A stretch of 64,000 nucleotides of DNA from Bryopsis sp. KO-2023 (GCA_030272585.1 BSYQ01000002.1:7378001-7442000); one strand, 5' to 3'; shown: positions 46,401 through 61,543, counted from the first letter of the stretch. Translations and numbers: made by a program. The notes: generated from the letters alone by a model not told the origin.

Positions 46401-47407
46401 GATGCGAGCAATTGCAAGTAGACATTGGGTGCTATGACATCCCATCCATTTTTGAGTTCATGGGTTGCAACAGCAGGAGCAGCTCTATCTTCTGGTGGCA
46501 CTTGATTTAAAGTTGTTACTTTTTTCCCCCCAGTCTGGGGATGTGGATCCTCTTTTCTGGTAGTTATGATTAACAAACTGCACTTTCAGGTGGAGAAAAA
46601 GAAAAAACGTCACTATAGTCTGGGGCATTCCATTTTCTATTGCAAGAGCAGATTATTGCATGTTTGAATTGACATACAACAGCACTCAGATTTTTCAGAG
46701 CCAAGACAAGGGCTGGCTGATGTTCATCCACAGGTGTGCTTGTCGAAAATAGGAGCATCAGCAACAGGTGGGGACAGCACTTCAAGAAATTTTAGAGTGT
46801 AAAGAAATGGGACATTTTCGGGATGAAATTGTCGTCTTCTTTTTTTTTTTTTTTCCGCATGGAGGGTAAAACATGTTGAGTACAATATGGTATTGCATGT
46901 GCAAACCAAAAATATAACCGGAATGACATGATTCTCTTTGAAATTCTTATCCAGGGTTCCTGGAATAAGGATTTGGAGTTTGTCTGTTCCATCCATCCTT
47001 TCGGAGGGAACACCAACACTATCATCATTGCTCTGTTCCTAGGTCTGTCACACTGTTGGTGGTGTCGTACTGCCCAGCATCAAAGGGCCAATCCTTCTTC
47101 ACATGTTGATGTTTGAAAAAAAAAAAAAAAAAGCAGTGGCGTCTCTACATCAAATTTGATTGCCTTGAACAATTTTTGCCGGTGTATTTTCCTCCACTCC
47201 CCGACGATTTCATTGACGTTTGAATGAGGGCTGTTCTGGGTTGAGACAATTCCAACCTGAAAGTGCCACACTCTGAAAGTGCACACACAGACTGGCTTGT
47301 TTTTATTTTGAAAGAGATGGGCAAAATGGAGTTTGGATAAGTGATTTTTTTTCTTTTCATTTTGGGGAGTTGGGGGCGGCGGGCAGCATCATTGGGGCAC
47401 CTCCCAG
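46401..47407. other. no gene recognised
   Basis: Homopolymers (T at 46838-46855, A at 47116-47132). A plus-strand frame near 46928-47040 is open but unrecognised. Confidence 0.3.
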
Positions 47408-47520
47408 TCATGGGGCAGTCTTCAAAAAGAGATTCGTTTTCAGGCTGAGTTTTCAAAAAGAGATTCGTTTTTCAGGCTGAGTCTTCAAAAAGAGATTCGT
47501 CTTTCAGGCTGAGTTTTCAG
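47408..47520. repeat. ~33-bp tandem repeat, 3 copies
   Basis: Unit: TCTTCAAAAAGAGATTCG, then TTTTCAGGCTGAG. Confidence 0.85.
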
Positions 47521-47866
47521 TTTTTGCAACGCTCGAAAAGAACACACGACGACTAAGCTAAACACCCCCCCCCCCCTCCCGGTTCCTCCCCGAAACTGCA
47601 AATTTTTCCAGCCCTTGATTCTTTTTCTTTTGGTGGTGCTTTTGTGTGATGATGCTCTTTCTTCCACTCTTCCATCTGCATTTTTCTCTTGAAGACAATT
47701 GAGTTCACTCCGGGGGCCAGTGATGCGGTCAGAAAAAAAAAAAAGATCAAGACGCCCTCGATCCCAACGCCCACTTCTGGGATTCAACATAAACACCAAC
47801 CCCTGGAAAAAACCAAATCCTCCATTTTCTTGGTGAATCTCATCAAATACACTATCAACAACGACG

Positions 47867-49554
<1,688 letters not shown>

Positions 49555-49949
49555 CTTGACGGGCTACTTCTTGGGAAAGACCTAAACTATCCTTCCCTTT
49601 CGAACTTCTTTTCTTCTCGCTCGCTGCGCTTTTCAAACAGGCAAACGTTTCGGAAGCCGATCAGGACAAGCAAAAAATTGTACAAGGGGGTAGAGCCTGA
49701 CGATGCTCCGTATCTAAGCGGAAACGACAAGGCACCTGTGGTGACGTGCGTCGCTCCGCTCACTGCTCTATTTAAAACAGGGAATAGTTCCTGGTTGCAA
49801 GAATTCAAAGAATGAAGAAGACGAAAAGACTGCCTCTGAGGTTAAAAGTGTGACCCAGCTGCCCACTTGTTTCTTAGACAATAGCACGATTCGATTCTTC
49901 CTGCTGCTTTTCTCAATCGTAGTGGAACACCCAATTGGTTGCAAGGACT
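49555..49949. other. 5' flank of the ARF gene
   Basis: No gene seen; presumed promoter region of the ARF-like gene. Confidence 0.35.
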
Positions 49950-50580
49950 GGTCGATTCGTGTGCGAGTGGCACGGAGAGAAAAGAAGAAAGTAAAAATTA
50001 TGTGGGAAATGATGAAACCACCGGCATTAACGATGTCAATGAGGTAGTTAGCTACCCCATCGACGATCGAAATGCCGAGATTCCCATGGTGGGCGAATCC
50101 TGATCGGTTGACGAGACCCCCCGGGATCAACCGGGGGACGACCTTGGTTGCACCATCGTTGTCATCATGGGTGCCAAGTGTCGTGCCAGAGTGGGGGCCA
50201 CCCACTCTGGCGGATCAACGTCATGATCGAAAATATGTTTTGACCCGATTAGTGCCCGGTTAGTTGATTTTTAATTTTTCTCTCCTTTACATTTCCGTTG
50301 TCGTCGAGCGCGTTTTTTTCCCTCATGATGTGACTTAGAAACTCATCCTTTTTTTTTGTTATGTACATACAGCGATGCGCACGCCTTGGACGCACGGGAG
50401 TCGGCCTTGGCCAAAACGCGGAAACTGCAAAAGGTGTGGCCCAAATTCGCCTAAGTTCGAAATATTCCGAGCACCCAAAGGAAAAGAATGTGTCAGGGGG
50501 TTGATTTTGAAATGGAGGCCTCGAGCGCGACCCCTTTCAACACACGAAGGTGCAGCGGCTGGAACGCGCGTTTTTTCTGT
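49950..50580. repeat. third copy of the inner module of inverted repeat 1
   Basis: Collinear with 10645-11230 (same orientation), including GATCAACGTCATGATCG and the palindromic CCCACTCTGG region. It ends abruptly at about 50580, where SINE-like DNA follows. The 5' part of the 113-codon ORF is present (50375-50580). Confidence 0.85.
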
Positions 50581-50667
50581 TAAATTCCGGCCCTATAAGT
50601 ATGTGGTTTCGAGTTAATGCACACATGGAGGAAGGAAGCCGCCCCCCAAAAAATCCCCCCAACAAAG

Positions 50668-50755
50668 AGTCGGGTGGGTGAGAGTGTGAGGAGCCGTTGT
50701 GTGGGGGACAGGAAAACGCTTTCCTGTTCTGGAGAAGCTCGGAACTCAGGTAGCG
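50668..50755. repeat. SINE-like module, partial copy
   Basis: Shares GGTGGGTGAGAGTGTGAGGA and GTGTGGGGGACAGGAAAA with 62076-62155 (same orientation) and, inverted, with about 58720-58795. Confidence 0.75.
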
Positions 50756-50774
50756 GGAAGCTGGACATGGTGTT

Positions 50775-51720
50775 CTAGTTAATGGCAATTGGGATAGTAG
50801 GGACAAATAAAAATTGGGGATAAGTGTTGCCAACAACTCTTTTTTTTGGTGGGTCACTGACCCACTAAATATAAGCGGCGGTCTTGCATTAGAATTTTCT
50901 TAAAACACTCTTTTTCACTCAAAATTGATTACGATTCTGCATTGGGCTGTGGACAGGGGTCGTCACATCGGATCGATTTTTAGCGAATGTGGATGCCTTT
51001 TTTCAAAACAAGGTGATGGAGAAATTAATTCCAGAAAAATGAAAAAAAGACACTTTGTTTTTATTGTGGGAAAGAAACATGGAGGGATTTCTTGTGGAGG
51101 TGCCTTTTTTTTTCATTTGAAACCCAGTTTTCTGGATGACTTATCCTTGCAAGGGATTTCAGTTTTGCATGTTCTGGTTGGCCCCTGAAACAAAACAGGG
51201 ATGACTAAATGGAACCTCTAAAACGAAAAGATAAGCCAAATGCACCAGAGTCCATGGAGTGTTTTGTGCGTAATGCAGTCCATTGATTTCAATTAAAACA
51301 CACACATGGACAGTGATGTTTTTTTTAATTCGTCCACACGTGTGACCGTTTTCTTTTTTCCCCCTGTAGGTTGAGACATCCATAATCCTGATTCTGCTGA
51401 CCTATCTCTCCACCCTTGTCAAGGAAAAAGAAAAAAGAAAAAAAAAAAAGGAAGGAAGGAAGCGGCGATGGTTGAGTTGTTAGACTCCAGAAAACCCGAG
51501 AATGTTGATAAAAAATGAACCACCATGCACCTGCCAAGCCAAATGAAACTGCAGGAACATGAAGTCCGACTTCATGTTCCTGCATTTTTCTTGAGTCAAG
51601 AAAAATCCTCCTGCTGGGCATAGGGTTAAAATGTCAACAGCTGCTTCCCCTTTCTTAGATAAAGGTTGAAAAGATATCAGCAGGGGATCAAAAATTGGGG
51701 CCAGTAGCAGCAAAGTTGAT
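50775..51720. repeat. inverted copy of 13650-14580
   Basis: Reverse complement of the module in the spacer of inverted repeat 1. It also contains a local hairpin, CAGGAACATGAAGT/ACTTCATGTTCCTG, at about 51552-51581. Confidence 0.75.
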
Positions 51721-52820
51721 TTAATAAAAAAAATACTTGTGGTTTGCTGGCCCGATTTTGGGGAGTCTGTTTAACATAGACCAACTGAAATAGAAAAAAA
51801 ATACATCATGTGGCTTTCTCTCGTTCAGGTATGTTCACTTTGGTTCAGCAGGGGACCATGTTTTTCGAGCGGGAAATTTATCCACTAAATTATGATTCCA
51901 AAACAAATATCATGGAATGACCTGACCCAGGGGAAGATATTCTCGAGGATGGAGGTGTTCTCTTTGAAACAAGAATAGATGAGGTCTGAAATAGACAAGG
52001 AAGCCTTAGATTATAAAAACAAGCTAAATTACTTTATCCTTGTCAGAAAAAAGGGTGTATTTTACTCAAATAAAATAGAACAGTTCTTCCCATATCAGTG
52101 GGTTCTTTATTTTCTTTTTTCATCTCTTTATGTGGCGAACAGACTTTTCTTCAGTGAGTTCATTTCTAACAGAACTCTCCAAAACGTTCTTGCATTTTTG
52201 GGGTTTGGTCTGTATATTTTTGGGAATATTCTGGCGTTCTTAGTAAAGATTCTCATGATGGTGAGGGTCAGCATCGTGGTTTGCCTTGACACTTCGATAC
52301 ATAGGGAAGTTAGAGGTGTGGTTTTGTGGTTGTGTGTGTGTGCTGGGGAGGGAAGTAAATCTGTGTCATCAGAAATGTGTTGGCTGGGTTGTGTTGGGTC
52401 CAATTTTTAGTTTGTGTTTTCTGGAAGCATGGTGGGGTGAGATTAAGAGGCCTTTTCGAGAGTGGATTTCAGGTTTTGGTGGATGAAAGGCAATTTTAGA
52501 TCAAAAGTACTGTAGTGTTTCTGTCACTTTGAGATTTCAGCTGATTTTGTACTTCAAAGTTTGAGGGAGGGAAAAAAGAGTGAGAGACTAATGGGTCAGT
52601 CTGAGAAAAGAAAAAAATGTGAGAACACAAGGGGGGGACTGTATTGGTCCAATATAAAGACCTGTGAGTAACAAATATGGAGGATTCACCCCATAGAGAA
52701 AAACCAAATGTATCAAAAACTGTGTGGAATAAGTTGGAGAGCTGTAAACAAAAAAAAGCGAATTTCTGGAAAGTGGGAGGAAAAAATATTGGTTGGCAGA
52801 ATAGAGTGAAAAACGAAATC
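51721..52820. other. no gene recognised
   Basis: AT-rich with short frames. 51830-51860 weakly resembles 60040-60065. Confidence 0.3.
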
Positions 52821-54155
52821 AGCACCACCCTGAAACACCTCAATCTCAGCACCTCTAGACACCCAGCAAAAAATCAAATCCCCAAATCAGCACCACCCTG
52901 AAACACCTCAACCTCAGCACCTCTAGACAACCAGAAAAAAAAAACCAAGCACAAAATCATCACCACCCTGAACCACCTCAATCTCAGCACCTCTAGACAC
53001 CCAGCAAAAAAAAAACCAAGCCCAAATCATCACCACCCAGAACCACCTCAATCTCAGCACCTCTAGACACCCAGCATAAAAGAAACCAAGCCCAAATCAT
53101 CACCACCCAGAACCACCTCAATCTCAGCACCTCTAGACACCCAGCAAAAAAAAAACCAAGCCCAAATCATCACCACCCAGAACCACCTCAATCTCAGCAC
53201 CTCTAGACACCCAGCATAAAAGAAACCAAGCCCAAATCATCACCACCCTGAACCACCTCAATCTCAGCACCTCTAGACACCCAGCAAAAAAAAAACCAAG
53301 CCCAAATCATCACCACCCAGAACCACCTCAATCTCAGCACCTCTAGACACCCAGCAAAAAAAAAACCAAGCCCAAATCATCACCACCCTGAACCACCTCA
53401 ATCTCAGCACCTCTAGACACCCAGCATAAAAGAAACCAAGCCCAAATCATCACCACCCAGAACCACCTCAATCTCAGCACCTCTAGACACCCAGCAAAAA
53501 AAAAACCAAGCCCAAATCATCACCACCCAGAACCACCTCAATCTCAGCACCTCTAGACACCCAGCATAAAAGAAACCAAGCCCAAATCATCACCACCCTG
53601 AACCACCTCAATCTCAGCACCTCTAGACAACCAGAAAAAAAATCAAATCCCCAAATCAGCACCACCCTGAAACACCTCAACCTCAGCACCTCTAGACACC
53701 CAGCAAAAAATCAAATCCCCAAATCAGCACCACCCTGAAACACCTCAACCTCAGCACCTCTAGACACCCAGCAAAAAAAAAACCAAGCCCAAAATCATCA
53801 CCACCCTGAAACTCCTCAACCTCAGCACCTCTAGACACCCAGCAAAAAAAAAACCAAGCCCAAAATCATCACCACCCTGAAACTCCTCAACCTCAGCACC
53901 TCTAGACAACCAGAAAAAAAAAAACCAAGCACAAAATCATCACCACCCTGAACCACCTCAATCTCAGCACCTCTAGACACCCAGCAAAAAAAAAACCAAG
54001 CCCAAATCATCACCACCCAGAACCACCTCAATCTCAGCACCTCTAGACACCCAGCAAAAAAAAAACCAAGCCCAAATCATCACCACCCTGAACCACCTCA
54101 ATCTCAGCACCTCTAGACAACCAGAAAAAAAACAACACCAAGCCCAAAATCATCA
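52821..54155. repeat. ~61-bp minisatellite, about 21 copies
   Basis: The unit contains CACCTCAATCTCAGCACCTC then TAGACACCCAGCA, an A-run of 6 to 10, and CAAGCCCAAATCATCACCAC. Variants (CATAAAAGAAA or A-run; CCCAG or CCCTG) recur in patterns, implying multi-unit duplication. Not coding. Confidence 0.95.
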
Positions 54156-54292
54156 CCACCAGCCCAACCAGCCCCCAACCAGCCCCCAACCAGCCCCCAA
54201 CCAGCCCCCAACCAGCCCACAACCGGCCCAACCGGCCCAACCAGCCCAAACAGCCCAAACAGCCCAAACAGCCCAAACTGCCCAAACTTGTG
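54156..54292. repeat. CCAACCAGCC-type satellite
   Basis: Tandem 11-bp AACCAGCCCCC units grading into 10-bp CCCAACCAG- and CCCAAACAG-type units, directly after the minisatellite. Strongly C/A-biased on this strand. Confidence 0.9.
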
Positions 54293-54719
54293 AACGCAAC
54301 AAAGCCGTATTTGTTTCACGAACGAAAGGTTTCTTGTATTTTGCGATAGAAAGGAATTCAGTCGCGGACATTTGTCTCCGAACGTCGATCCCAACATAAT
54401 AAAACAGTTTGAACGGGAAACCAAAACCAAAACGAAACGAGACGAGACGAAACAAAACGTAGCACTTGTCAACTTGTGTGGAACTTGTGGAAGTAAAATC
54501 GCTTGCGTGAATATATATGACGCGCGGTGCGACTGGCGGAGAATTGACAGAAACTCTTGATTGGGAGGTTTCTGTCCGATTGATGGGACCCATCAACCCC
54601 ACCGTTTCTTTCCTTGCCGATGCGCGAGCTCACGTGATAAGAACCTCACTCTTTTCTGCTCCTGTGAGAGATGAGGAATTTTTTTTTCACTGTCTTTTCT
54701 TTTACCTCGAAAAAAAAAA

Positions 54720-55500
54720 AAAAGAGAAGGAGGGTCTGTTGTTTTCTGTTTAATTTAATTACTGATGTATTTTTTATTCCGACCTTTTCTACCCCCCCCC
54801 CAGATTTCGGAAGAAAGTTCGAGGTGTAATGGGACAGGGGTCAGTGCTGTTCTTAAAACATTTGTATTTCTTTCCTCATCTCATTTTATTTATCATTTTT
54901 GAGTTCCATTCAATTTAATACATGTATACAATTTTATTTTTTTATTTTTTCCGTCTTCCAAGAAGTTCAACACCCCCTTTTCAGTATGCCAGCCAGGATT
55001 TCCATTAACATGTGTGATAGCCAGCCAGGCAGTCAGGCAACATTTCCATGTGGTCAAAATGAACCAGCAAACCAGCATTTTCATATGTGGTGAAAATGTC
55101 AGTGGAGGCCATGTCTGACACACCCCCTGTTCTGGAGATGGAAGGGGTGCTATAATGGATTGATGTTTTTTCATCAGGTAAGCAATTGGCGATGAAACTA
55201 AAACGCAACTCTGCACCTGAATGCAATGATTGCTTGTTAAAACTTCTCTTGTTCCTTTTTTTCCCTTTTTCTTCATTGAAACAAGAACCCCCCTCGCAAA
55301 GTTATCGGTTCGTTGCGGGTGGATGTGAATTCCGTTTTCAATATGTGCAGTAGCCATATGTCCAGGTCTCCAGGTAGCGGAGACCTGGACATGTTTTTCT
55401 GGTTATTGATGATTAGAGTGGATTGCAAACGAACGAAAATAGGTGCCATGCATTGGGCAGCAACAGGAGCCTCGTCTCAAAAGGAATCCAAGAAGACAAG
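54720..55500. repeat. dispersed direct repeat, copy 2
   Basis: Counterpart of 45480-46400, about 9.2 kb apart. An inverted AGGTCTCCAGGTAGCGGAGACC hairpin-like palindrome near 55360 is unique to this copy. Confidence 0.75.
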
Positions 55501-57559
55501 AATAACCAATGGGTATGCTGGGTCAGGGCAGTCCTCACTCACCCATCTGCTGAGAAGATTTTTAGAAAATCAGAGTACTTGTGAATAAGCCATACATGCA
55601 AGGGTTAGCTTCCTTTCGCATTGGCTGTGGAGAGGGGTCGAAAAAAGATGCCTTTGTAAAGAGCAACAAGAGTTTAATCACCCCTGCCCTGCCCTCCACA
55701 ATGAATTTTAAAAAAGAATTAAAGCAGTTCCTGCTGTCGATGACTTCGGATTTATCGACCCAAGGCTGGGCTGGCCAATCGAATCGTTGGGGGCTGTTCC
55801 TGGATTTGAGAAAACCTGAGATTTTCACACAACTACTGGAGGTGATGGTGGCGATTTATTTTATTCAATTTTTTTGTCCTCATGTGGACGTCCACTGGAA
55901 TCAATCAAGGAAAGAAAAAAAGGTTTATAGACAAGAGGGAGGGGGATATATATACATACATACATGTATGCAAAAAAAAACTCTGGTAAGGGTCGGTTGA
56001 GGGTGGCAAACAGCCATCGAAGAGGCAAGCCCATGGAAATAAAAGATGTGGTGCTTTTCGTGGGCTGAATAAAAAAAAGAGGAAATTGCTCAGGGTGAAT
56101 GGATGCTGTCGTGGATGGAATCTCCTGCAGGAAACCGAAAGAAGAGAAAAAGAAGCAAGAGGAGGCCAGAAAACCAGTAGAACAAGACATTCAGAAATTC
56201 AGAAAAGAAAGAAATCCAGGCGATTTCACCATGCTCGATTACACTTCTGTGATTACTCATGTTTTGATATTTCGGATTGTTTTAAGGGAGAAGCTGTTAT
56301 GAAATGGACCTTTTTTGTTTGACCTTTTTCTCCTAAAACAAACACTGGAATACCAAGAAGATGGAAAAAGGTGGGGTGGGGGGATGTCAAAGAGGTGTCC
56401 ATGAATGCTGCCAAGTCAGACTGCGGTGGAAAGCTCGCCAAGAATGAGGGTGGGGGTAACAACCAGGAGGACTCCAGTGAGGTTCCCCCTGAAGATCAGA
56501 TTGGCAGGATCGAGGCGTCTGACCTGGGGAGGGCTAGAGGTGAACACTCGAATCAAAGTGGCAGACTACACTTCAACTCGCACAGGCCTATATATGTGCA
56601 GCGCTGGATTAAACGTTGCCCTTCGACACTCAAGGGATGTTGCTTCAGATCTTTGGCGCTCTGAACAGGATGGAGGTGATTCATTTTAGGTGTTTTTAAT
56701 TGAGGTTGACTGACTTTTATTTCGATGGCTAGGGCTAGCTCATGTTTCGCCAAACACTGGGATTGTGAGGAGGAGGGGCAGCAGCAACGGTAAAACAGGT
56801 GGAGACGGCAATTAACAAAAATATATAGATAGACATACAAGTAAGTACCAATATCGTTACCAAAAATACAGCCTTGATGTAATTCATTCGAAAAATCATT
56901 GTTGAAAAATCGATTGTGGTAACAGAACTTTTTGCATCGCTTTTTTCTGATAGGTTTTTTTCGTGAACAAGCAAAGCGTTAGGATTTCAAACAAAGCCTG
57001 GCACTCACTCAGTTTCCAGCGAATCTTTAAACTGAAAGTTCTGTAGAACGACTCGTTGGCTCGAACCTGTGCCGTCTTCTCGGGAATGGAAAAAAAAAAA
57101 AAAAGAGAAAGTGAACGGATACAGGGGTGTTTGAGAAGAAAGGGACCGACCCTTTCTTCTATTACGTCTGAAAATAATTAATCAGGGAGTTTTTTCGAGT
57201 TGGTCGCTTAGCTGGCATTGGTTCGAGAAAAACCTTCGAAGGTAAGTGTACACTTAACACTTTCCCCATGGACTTGTAGTAGCTGCTGAACATGGAAAAA
57301 TTCCAAATGGAAGACCTCTTTCACCTTTTTCGCTGCAACTTGTTTTCGAGAATAAGTCTTTTGCTATTCTGCAAACACAAGCATCACTCCACTTTTCTCG
57401 AAGTCCACAAGCATTTACACAATACACTGTGCATTCTCTGATATGTATCACAGAATGTGACATTCTGTGATTGTGTACCACAGAATATGTCCAGCACATT
57501 CGGCGGAGCACCAGGGTCATCATCTTCCTAGCTAGGACATCAATTTCTCAAAAAAAAAC
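55501..57559. other. no confident gene
   Basis: Two stretches look protein-like but are unrecognised: about 56099-56290 (+, Lys/Glu-rich then hydrophobic) and about 56405-56689 (+). A minus-strand exon-like piece, TAQVRANESFYRTF, lies near 57085-57020 before a GTGAGT donor. Function unknown. Confidence 0.3.
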
Positions 57560-58490
57560 ACAGCTCCGGACAATATCCTAGTTTCATTCTGAAGCAACAA
57601 GATCCTCCCCTGAACCCCCCAAAACACTCGATAATGTTGATCAGAAAACACAGTACCACATATTTAAGTGAAACTGGGCACACACACTTGCTCTTCTTCG
57701 CGGTGGCAAAGGATAAATTTTGCTCTTTCTTCTTTACTATTTCTTCAAAACTCAGCAGGATCAGTTAGTAAGCAACATGTGGTAGTACCAGGGCTGACAC
57801 AGCTTTATTTCCTTCTTGCGTTTTCATTTAGAATCGAATTGCCAGTCTTCCTTTCGTTCAATTCCAATTCAACCAACAGCACTTGTGTTGTTTTCCACAC
57901 AGAACACCGAACCAGAGAAAATTTCGAACAAACAAACTCCGCTGCGGGTCTGGTCTTCCAGCCAGACCCACGTTCTGCCCCGCACTCATCCGATCAAGTC
58001 TGTGCTGAAATGCCTCCATTTTTTTTTAATATATATTTTATTTTTTTTGCGGCTGAGATGTCGAGACTGGAAGGCTGACGTTCGAGGAAATTGCTGTAAG
58101 CCGATCTGGCAGCCCCTTCTTTTTCAATGGATCGGAAAACAAGGAGGAGAGTTTCATGAAGCACCCCTTTTTCCACCCCCGTTCTTCCTATTCTGCTTGA
58201 TGTCACGCTGTGAAAAGCCAGAAAACAGGGGGGAAACCCCCATCCGATTCCTTCGAAGCAAACAAGTTGAAAGCAATCTCAAGTTGGTGGAGGAGGGAAG
58301 ACAAAAACTCAGTTGACGGCGGCGGCCTTTTTCTCAACCTTTCAGTATTTCCCTTGAAACACAGGGCTCCTTTTCACCGTTGGATGTTTTTTTGGTGATC
58401 AAAGCTTGATCGGTCGCTTGCTTGTAGGATTTACATGAAGCTCATGAAAGAGGATGTTTGTTACATATCAAATTGGTTTTGGGATGGATC

Positions 58491-58582
58491 GTGGAGAACA
58501 GATTCTGACCGGGTCCGTAGAGTGGATGGATCGTCACGACTAGAATTGCCATTTGTCTGGGGTTCGAATCCCCCTCTCCACA
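58491..58582 (+). repeat. tRNA-like sequence (possible SINE head)
   Basis: GTGGAGA and TCTCCAC could pair as a 7-bp acceptor stem over 92 nt. B box GGTTCGAATCC and an A-box-like GTCCGTAGAGTGG are present. No proper anticodon stem forms, so it is a degenerate tRNA or tRNA-derived SINE rather than a working tRNA. Confidence 0.45.
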
Positions 58583-58654
58583 CTCTCTTTTTTTATGAAA
58601 ATGAAATTTCACACAACAAAGAGCACCATCCCTGCGGAAGCAGCCCCAGCGCCT

Positions 58655-59165
58655 GCAGTCTTTCTTTTGGCACCCGTTGGTTCGTTTGGTTGCATTCCCA
58701 AACCGTGAGAACTCGACCGAGCTTCTCCAGAACAGGAAAGCGTTTTCCTGTCCCCCACACAACAGCTCCACGCACTCTCACCCACCTGACTCGTGGCTTT
58801 GGTCACCACGCGTGAGCATCGCGAGGACAGCGATTCGGACTCAGCTGGTTTGGACCGGGGACGCCTTCGAAGACGTCGGAGAGCCCCTCGACACGCGCAC
58901 CGCTCGAGTTTCTGGCGGTCGGGTGAATCATCCTTGGGGGGAGGGGTACATGAGTGCGACATCGCTGCATATCATCGTTGGGCTCGCTGGTCAAGGGAAT
59001 CTGCTAGAAGATCCTTGGCCAGGTCCCGGGTTCGAACCTTCACTCTCGAATTGTCATGCGCCAGAGAGGTCGTAGCCGCCGGTGCTGAAACCGCCGGCGG
59101 GGTTTTGTTTTCGTTTTCGATTTTACTTTTCCTTTTTTGGGGGGGATTTTCATGCATGTTGGGGA
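58655..59165. repeat. tRNA-derived SINE-like module, copy 1
   Basis: Contains an A-box-like GCTGGTCAAGG (about 58988) and a B box GGTTCGAACCT (about 59030), spaced about as in a tRNA. A GCCGGCGG hairpin and a T-rich tail follow. Its inverse is at 61550-62215 and a part at 50668-50755. Confidence 0.6.
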
Positions 59166-61543
59166 AAAACTGCTGTTGTTTTCTGTGCCCTTGTGTTTCC
59201 GTCGACCATTTTCTTCTGATTATTCAAAGAAAAGCGGAATGATAGTGCAGTAGTGTTTTCCAATGGAACACATGTTTCTTTATCTTTGTTTTTTTCCTTC
59301 GATATTCAGATCAATATTCAATCAAGACGTGATTAGATTCAAGGAAAAACAAATTGGGTTGCAAGCTATTCGAACAAAAAAAGTGGAGCGAGAGCCAGAG
59401 CAACTGTGGAGAGGGTCAGTCAGGAGTGACTTGCTGGAACAAGAAAGGAAATAATAAGAGTGAGGGGGAGGAAATATTCTCATCTGAGGGATATCCAAAC
59501 ACAGAAAGTTAGAGCCTGCCTGCCCCCCTCTCCCGAAAAAAGTACAAAGATGAGTATGGACAGCAAAAAGAAAATACAACGGGAACAATGGATCTTAAGC
59601 TTGGTGATAGTGAGTATGAATAGAGCTGTGTTGGCTTTGTATGTAAATTAACTTTTATGTAATACTTTCAAGCTGCCGTTTTTTGCTTCTAGAAAAAACC
59701 TACCTGCACCTGGATGCCATACAAAAAAAACCAGCTGGACACACTCTATTTTAATGTAACTGAAAAATAATTTTTTCGAAAAATTGGTTTTTTATGGACT
59801 TTTTCTCATTCTCTCTCTCTGTCTCGCTCCTCCTGTACACAGGGCAGCTTTCTTTCCCCCCAGAAAAAAGTAGAAAAAAAAGAGAAACAAATTGTTAATT
59901 ACCACTCTCTCCCTGTCTCTTTCTCTTTTGGTGAGTGGCTGGCCCCATGATCACAAAATATACCGGAACATTAAGTAAACCAAAGCTAGGAAACTACCTG
60001 ACAATCATGTGTGTGTGTGTGTGTTATTAATTTATCAGGGTATGTTCAGTTTGATTTAGCAGGTAGAAAGAATCCTTTTTTCCACCTTTGATGGTCTTTT
60101 TTGTAAGAACTGTTCTCAGCAATTTTTATCTCAGCAATTTTTCAAAAACTAGATTTCCGGGGAAGCAAAGTATGGTGTAGAAGAGTGAGACCCATTTTTT
60201 TCGACTTTGCTCTTGCTCTCTTTGTCTTTTTTTTGTTAGTTGGCCAGCCTTCAAGAAGGAGTCTGTTTTCGAAAAAATAAACTAAATTTAATTGTTGATG
60301 GTGCAAAACAGAAAGAAACGAATCATTAAAAAGATTTGTAGCATTGAGGATCTCTCCAATTTAGTGTTGCCTTCTTTTTTTTTGCTGGTTGATTATGATT
60401 CTCTCGAGTGAGCAGAGAGTGCTGGGAAAAGTTTGACAAGCTGCCCCTCTTCTTGGTGAATTCTGGAGGCTGAGATGCTCTATCCTTCCCTCTCCTCCCC
60501 GAAAAAAGACAGGAAACGAAAAAGGAAGGTAGAGTACAGGTCAGGTTGATTGATTGATTGGCTGGCTGGCGGTGAAAAGAGGTGTTTTATGCTGCCCATA
60601 ATACCATCTGTTTTCTTCTCTTTTGTTCAGTCACTATGTTTACCCACCACTGTTGGCAGCTCACTACAAACATCGTAGTGCCCTGGGCCAGGAAGTCAAA
60701 CTTCCTGAACGTTGGTCCCGAATCTGAGGGACAATTCCCAGGCTATTGGTCCAGGCCTGGTACATCATCGGCCGTGTTTACTAGAGCTAATCTCAATGTT
60801 TCGTTTTGCCTCGAGCCAACCTACAGATGCGATTTTTATGGTCACCATGGACCATAAATCCAAGAGGTTCACCGGATTTCTTTCAATAGGACGATTGGTG
60901 TCAGTTTTCCTTATTATTTTAACCTTGCGAGAGGACTGGCTTCTTCTCAAACGGCTTGTCGAAAGTGATAAAGGGACTATTTTTTGGGAAGGGAAGTTGG
61001 AAACAAAGCAAAGCCTTGCTGTGCTAACGCACATACGAACTTTCATTTTTTTTTCCTGAAAGTCACTGAATCCTAAACCCGAAACCCCGAACCACACCCC
61101 CACACCCCACACCGCTAGACTCAAGAAAAACCAAGGTGCTCCACGGCGTGGAGTCCACGCTCCCCCCTCCACCCCAAACTTCTTCACCACAGATAGAAAT
61201 CCTAAAGAAAGGATTAAAATACCACCACCATTCGGCTTCCAGTCAGCTTCCCTCTAGGTTTCCCCCTGCAAACAAATGTTATACTTGCTACCTTTACTTT
61301 GGGGGTTTCCAGCAAAAGTGCGCTGGCCTTTCTTCATTTCGTCCCATGAATAATCCCATCTATGAGATTTTGGCAGATGTATATTTCTGATCAAATATCA
61401 TTTCAATCATGGCATGCAATTCACCATAGCTGCAATCATGGTGAATCTTTTAATCTTGAATTGAAAAAGCAGACAAAAACCATTTGCAATTCATTCTGTG
61501 CACAAATTCTTTCCAGGATCCAACACACACAAAAGCACCGAAA
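59166..61543. other. spacer of inverted repeat 2
   Basis: AT-rich with microsatellites ((GT)n near 60009-60023). No gene recognised. This is the loop between the two arms. Confidence 0.35.

Larger units (their letters stand above)
57560..59165. repeat. Giant inverted repeat 2, left arm
   Basis: 57560-58420 pairs with 63160-64000 and 58655-59165 with 61550-62215, both as reverse complements. The coordinate sums differ by ~740-870 bp, so the arms differ by an insertion or deletion (62290-63150 on the right against ~200 bp on the left). A T-rich ~27-bp insert at about 58018-58050 is absent on the right. Confidence 0.88.

Noticed and set aside
52821..54155. Repetitive proteins encoded by the minisatellite (minus strand)
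   Set aside because: Open frames arise from the repeat unit length and composition; no start context or family support.
57668..58316. Proteins encoded in the arms of inverted repeat 2
   Set aside because: Frames differ between arms because of the T-rich insert, several overlapping frames are equally open, and no family is recognised.
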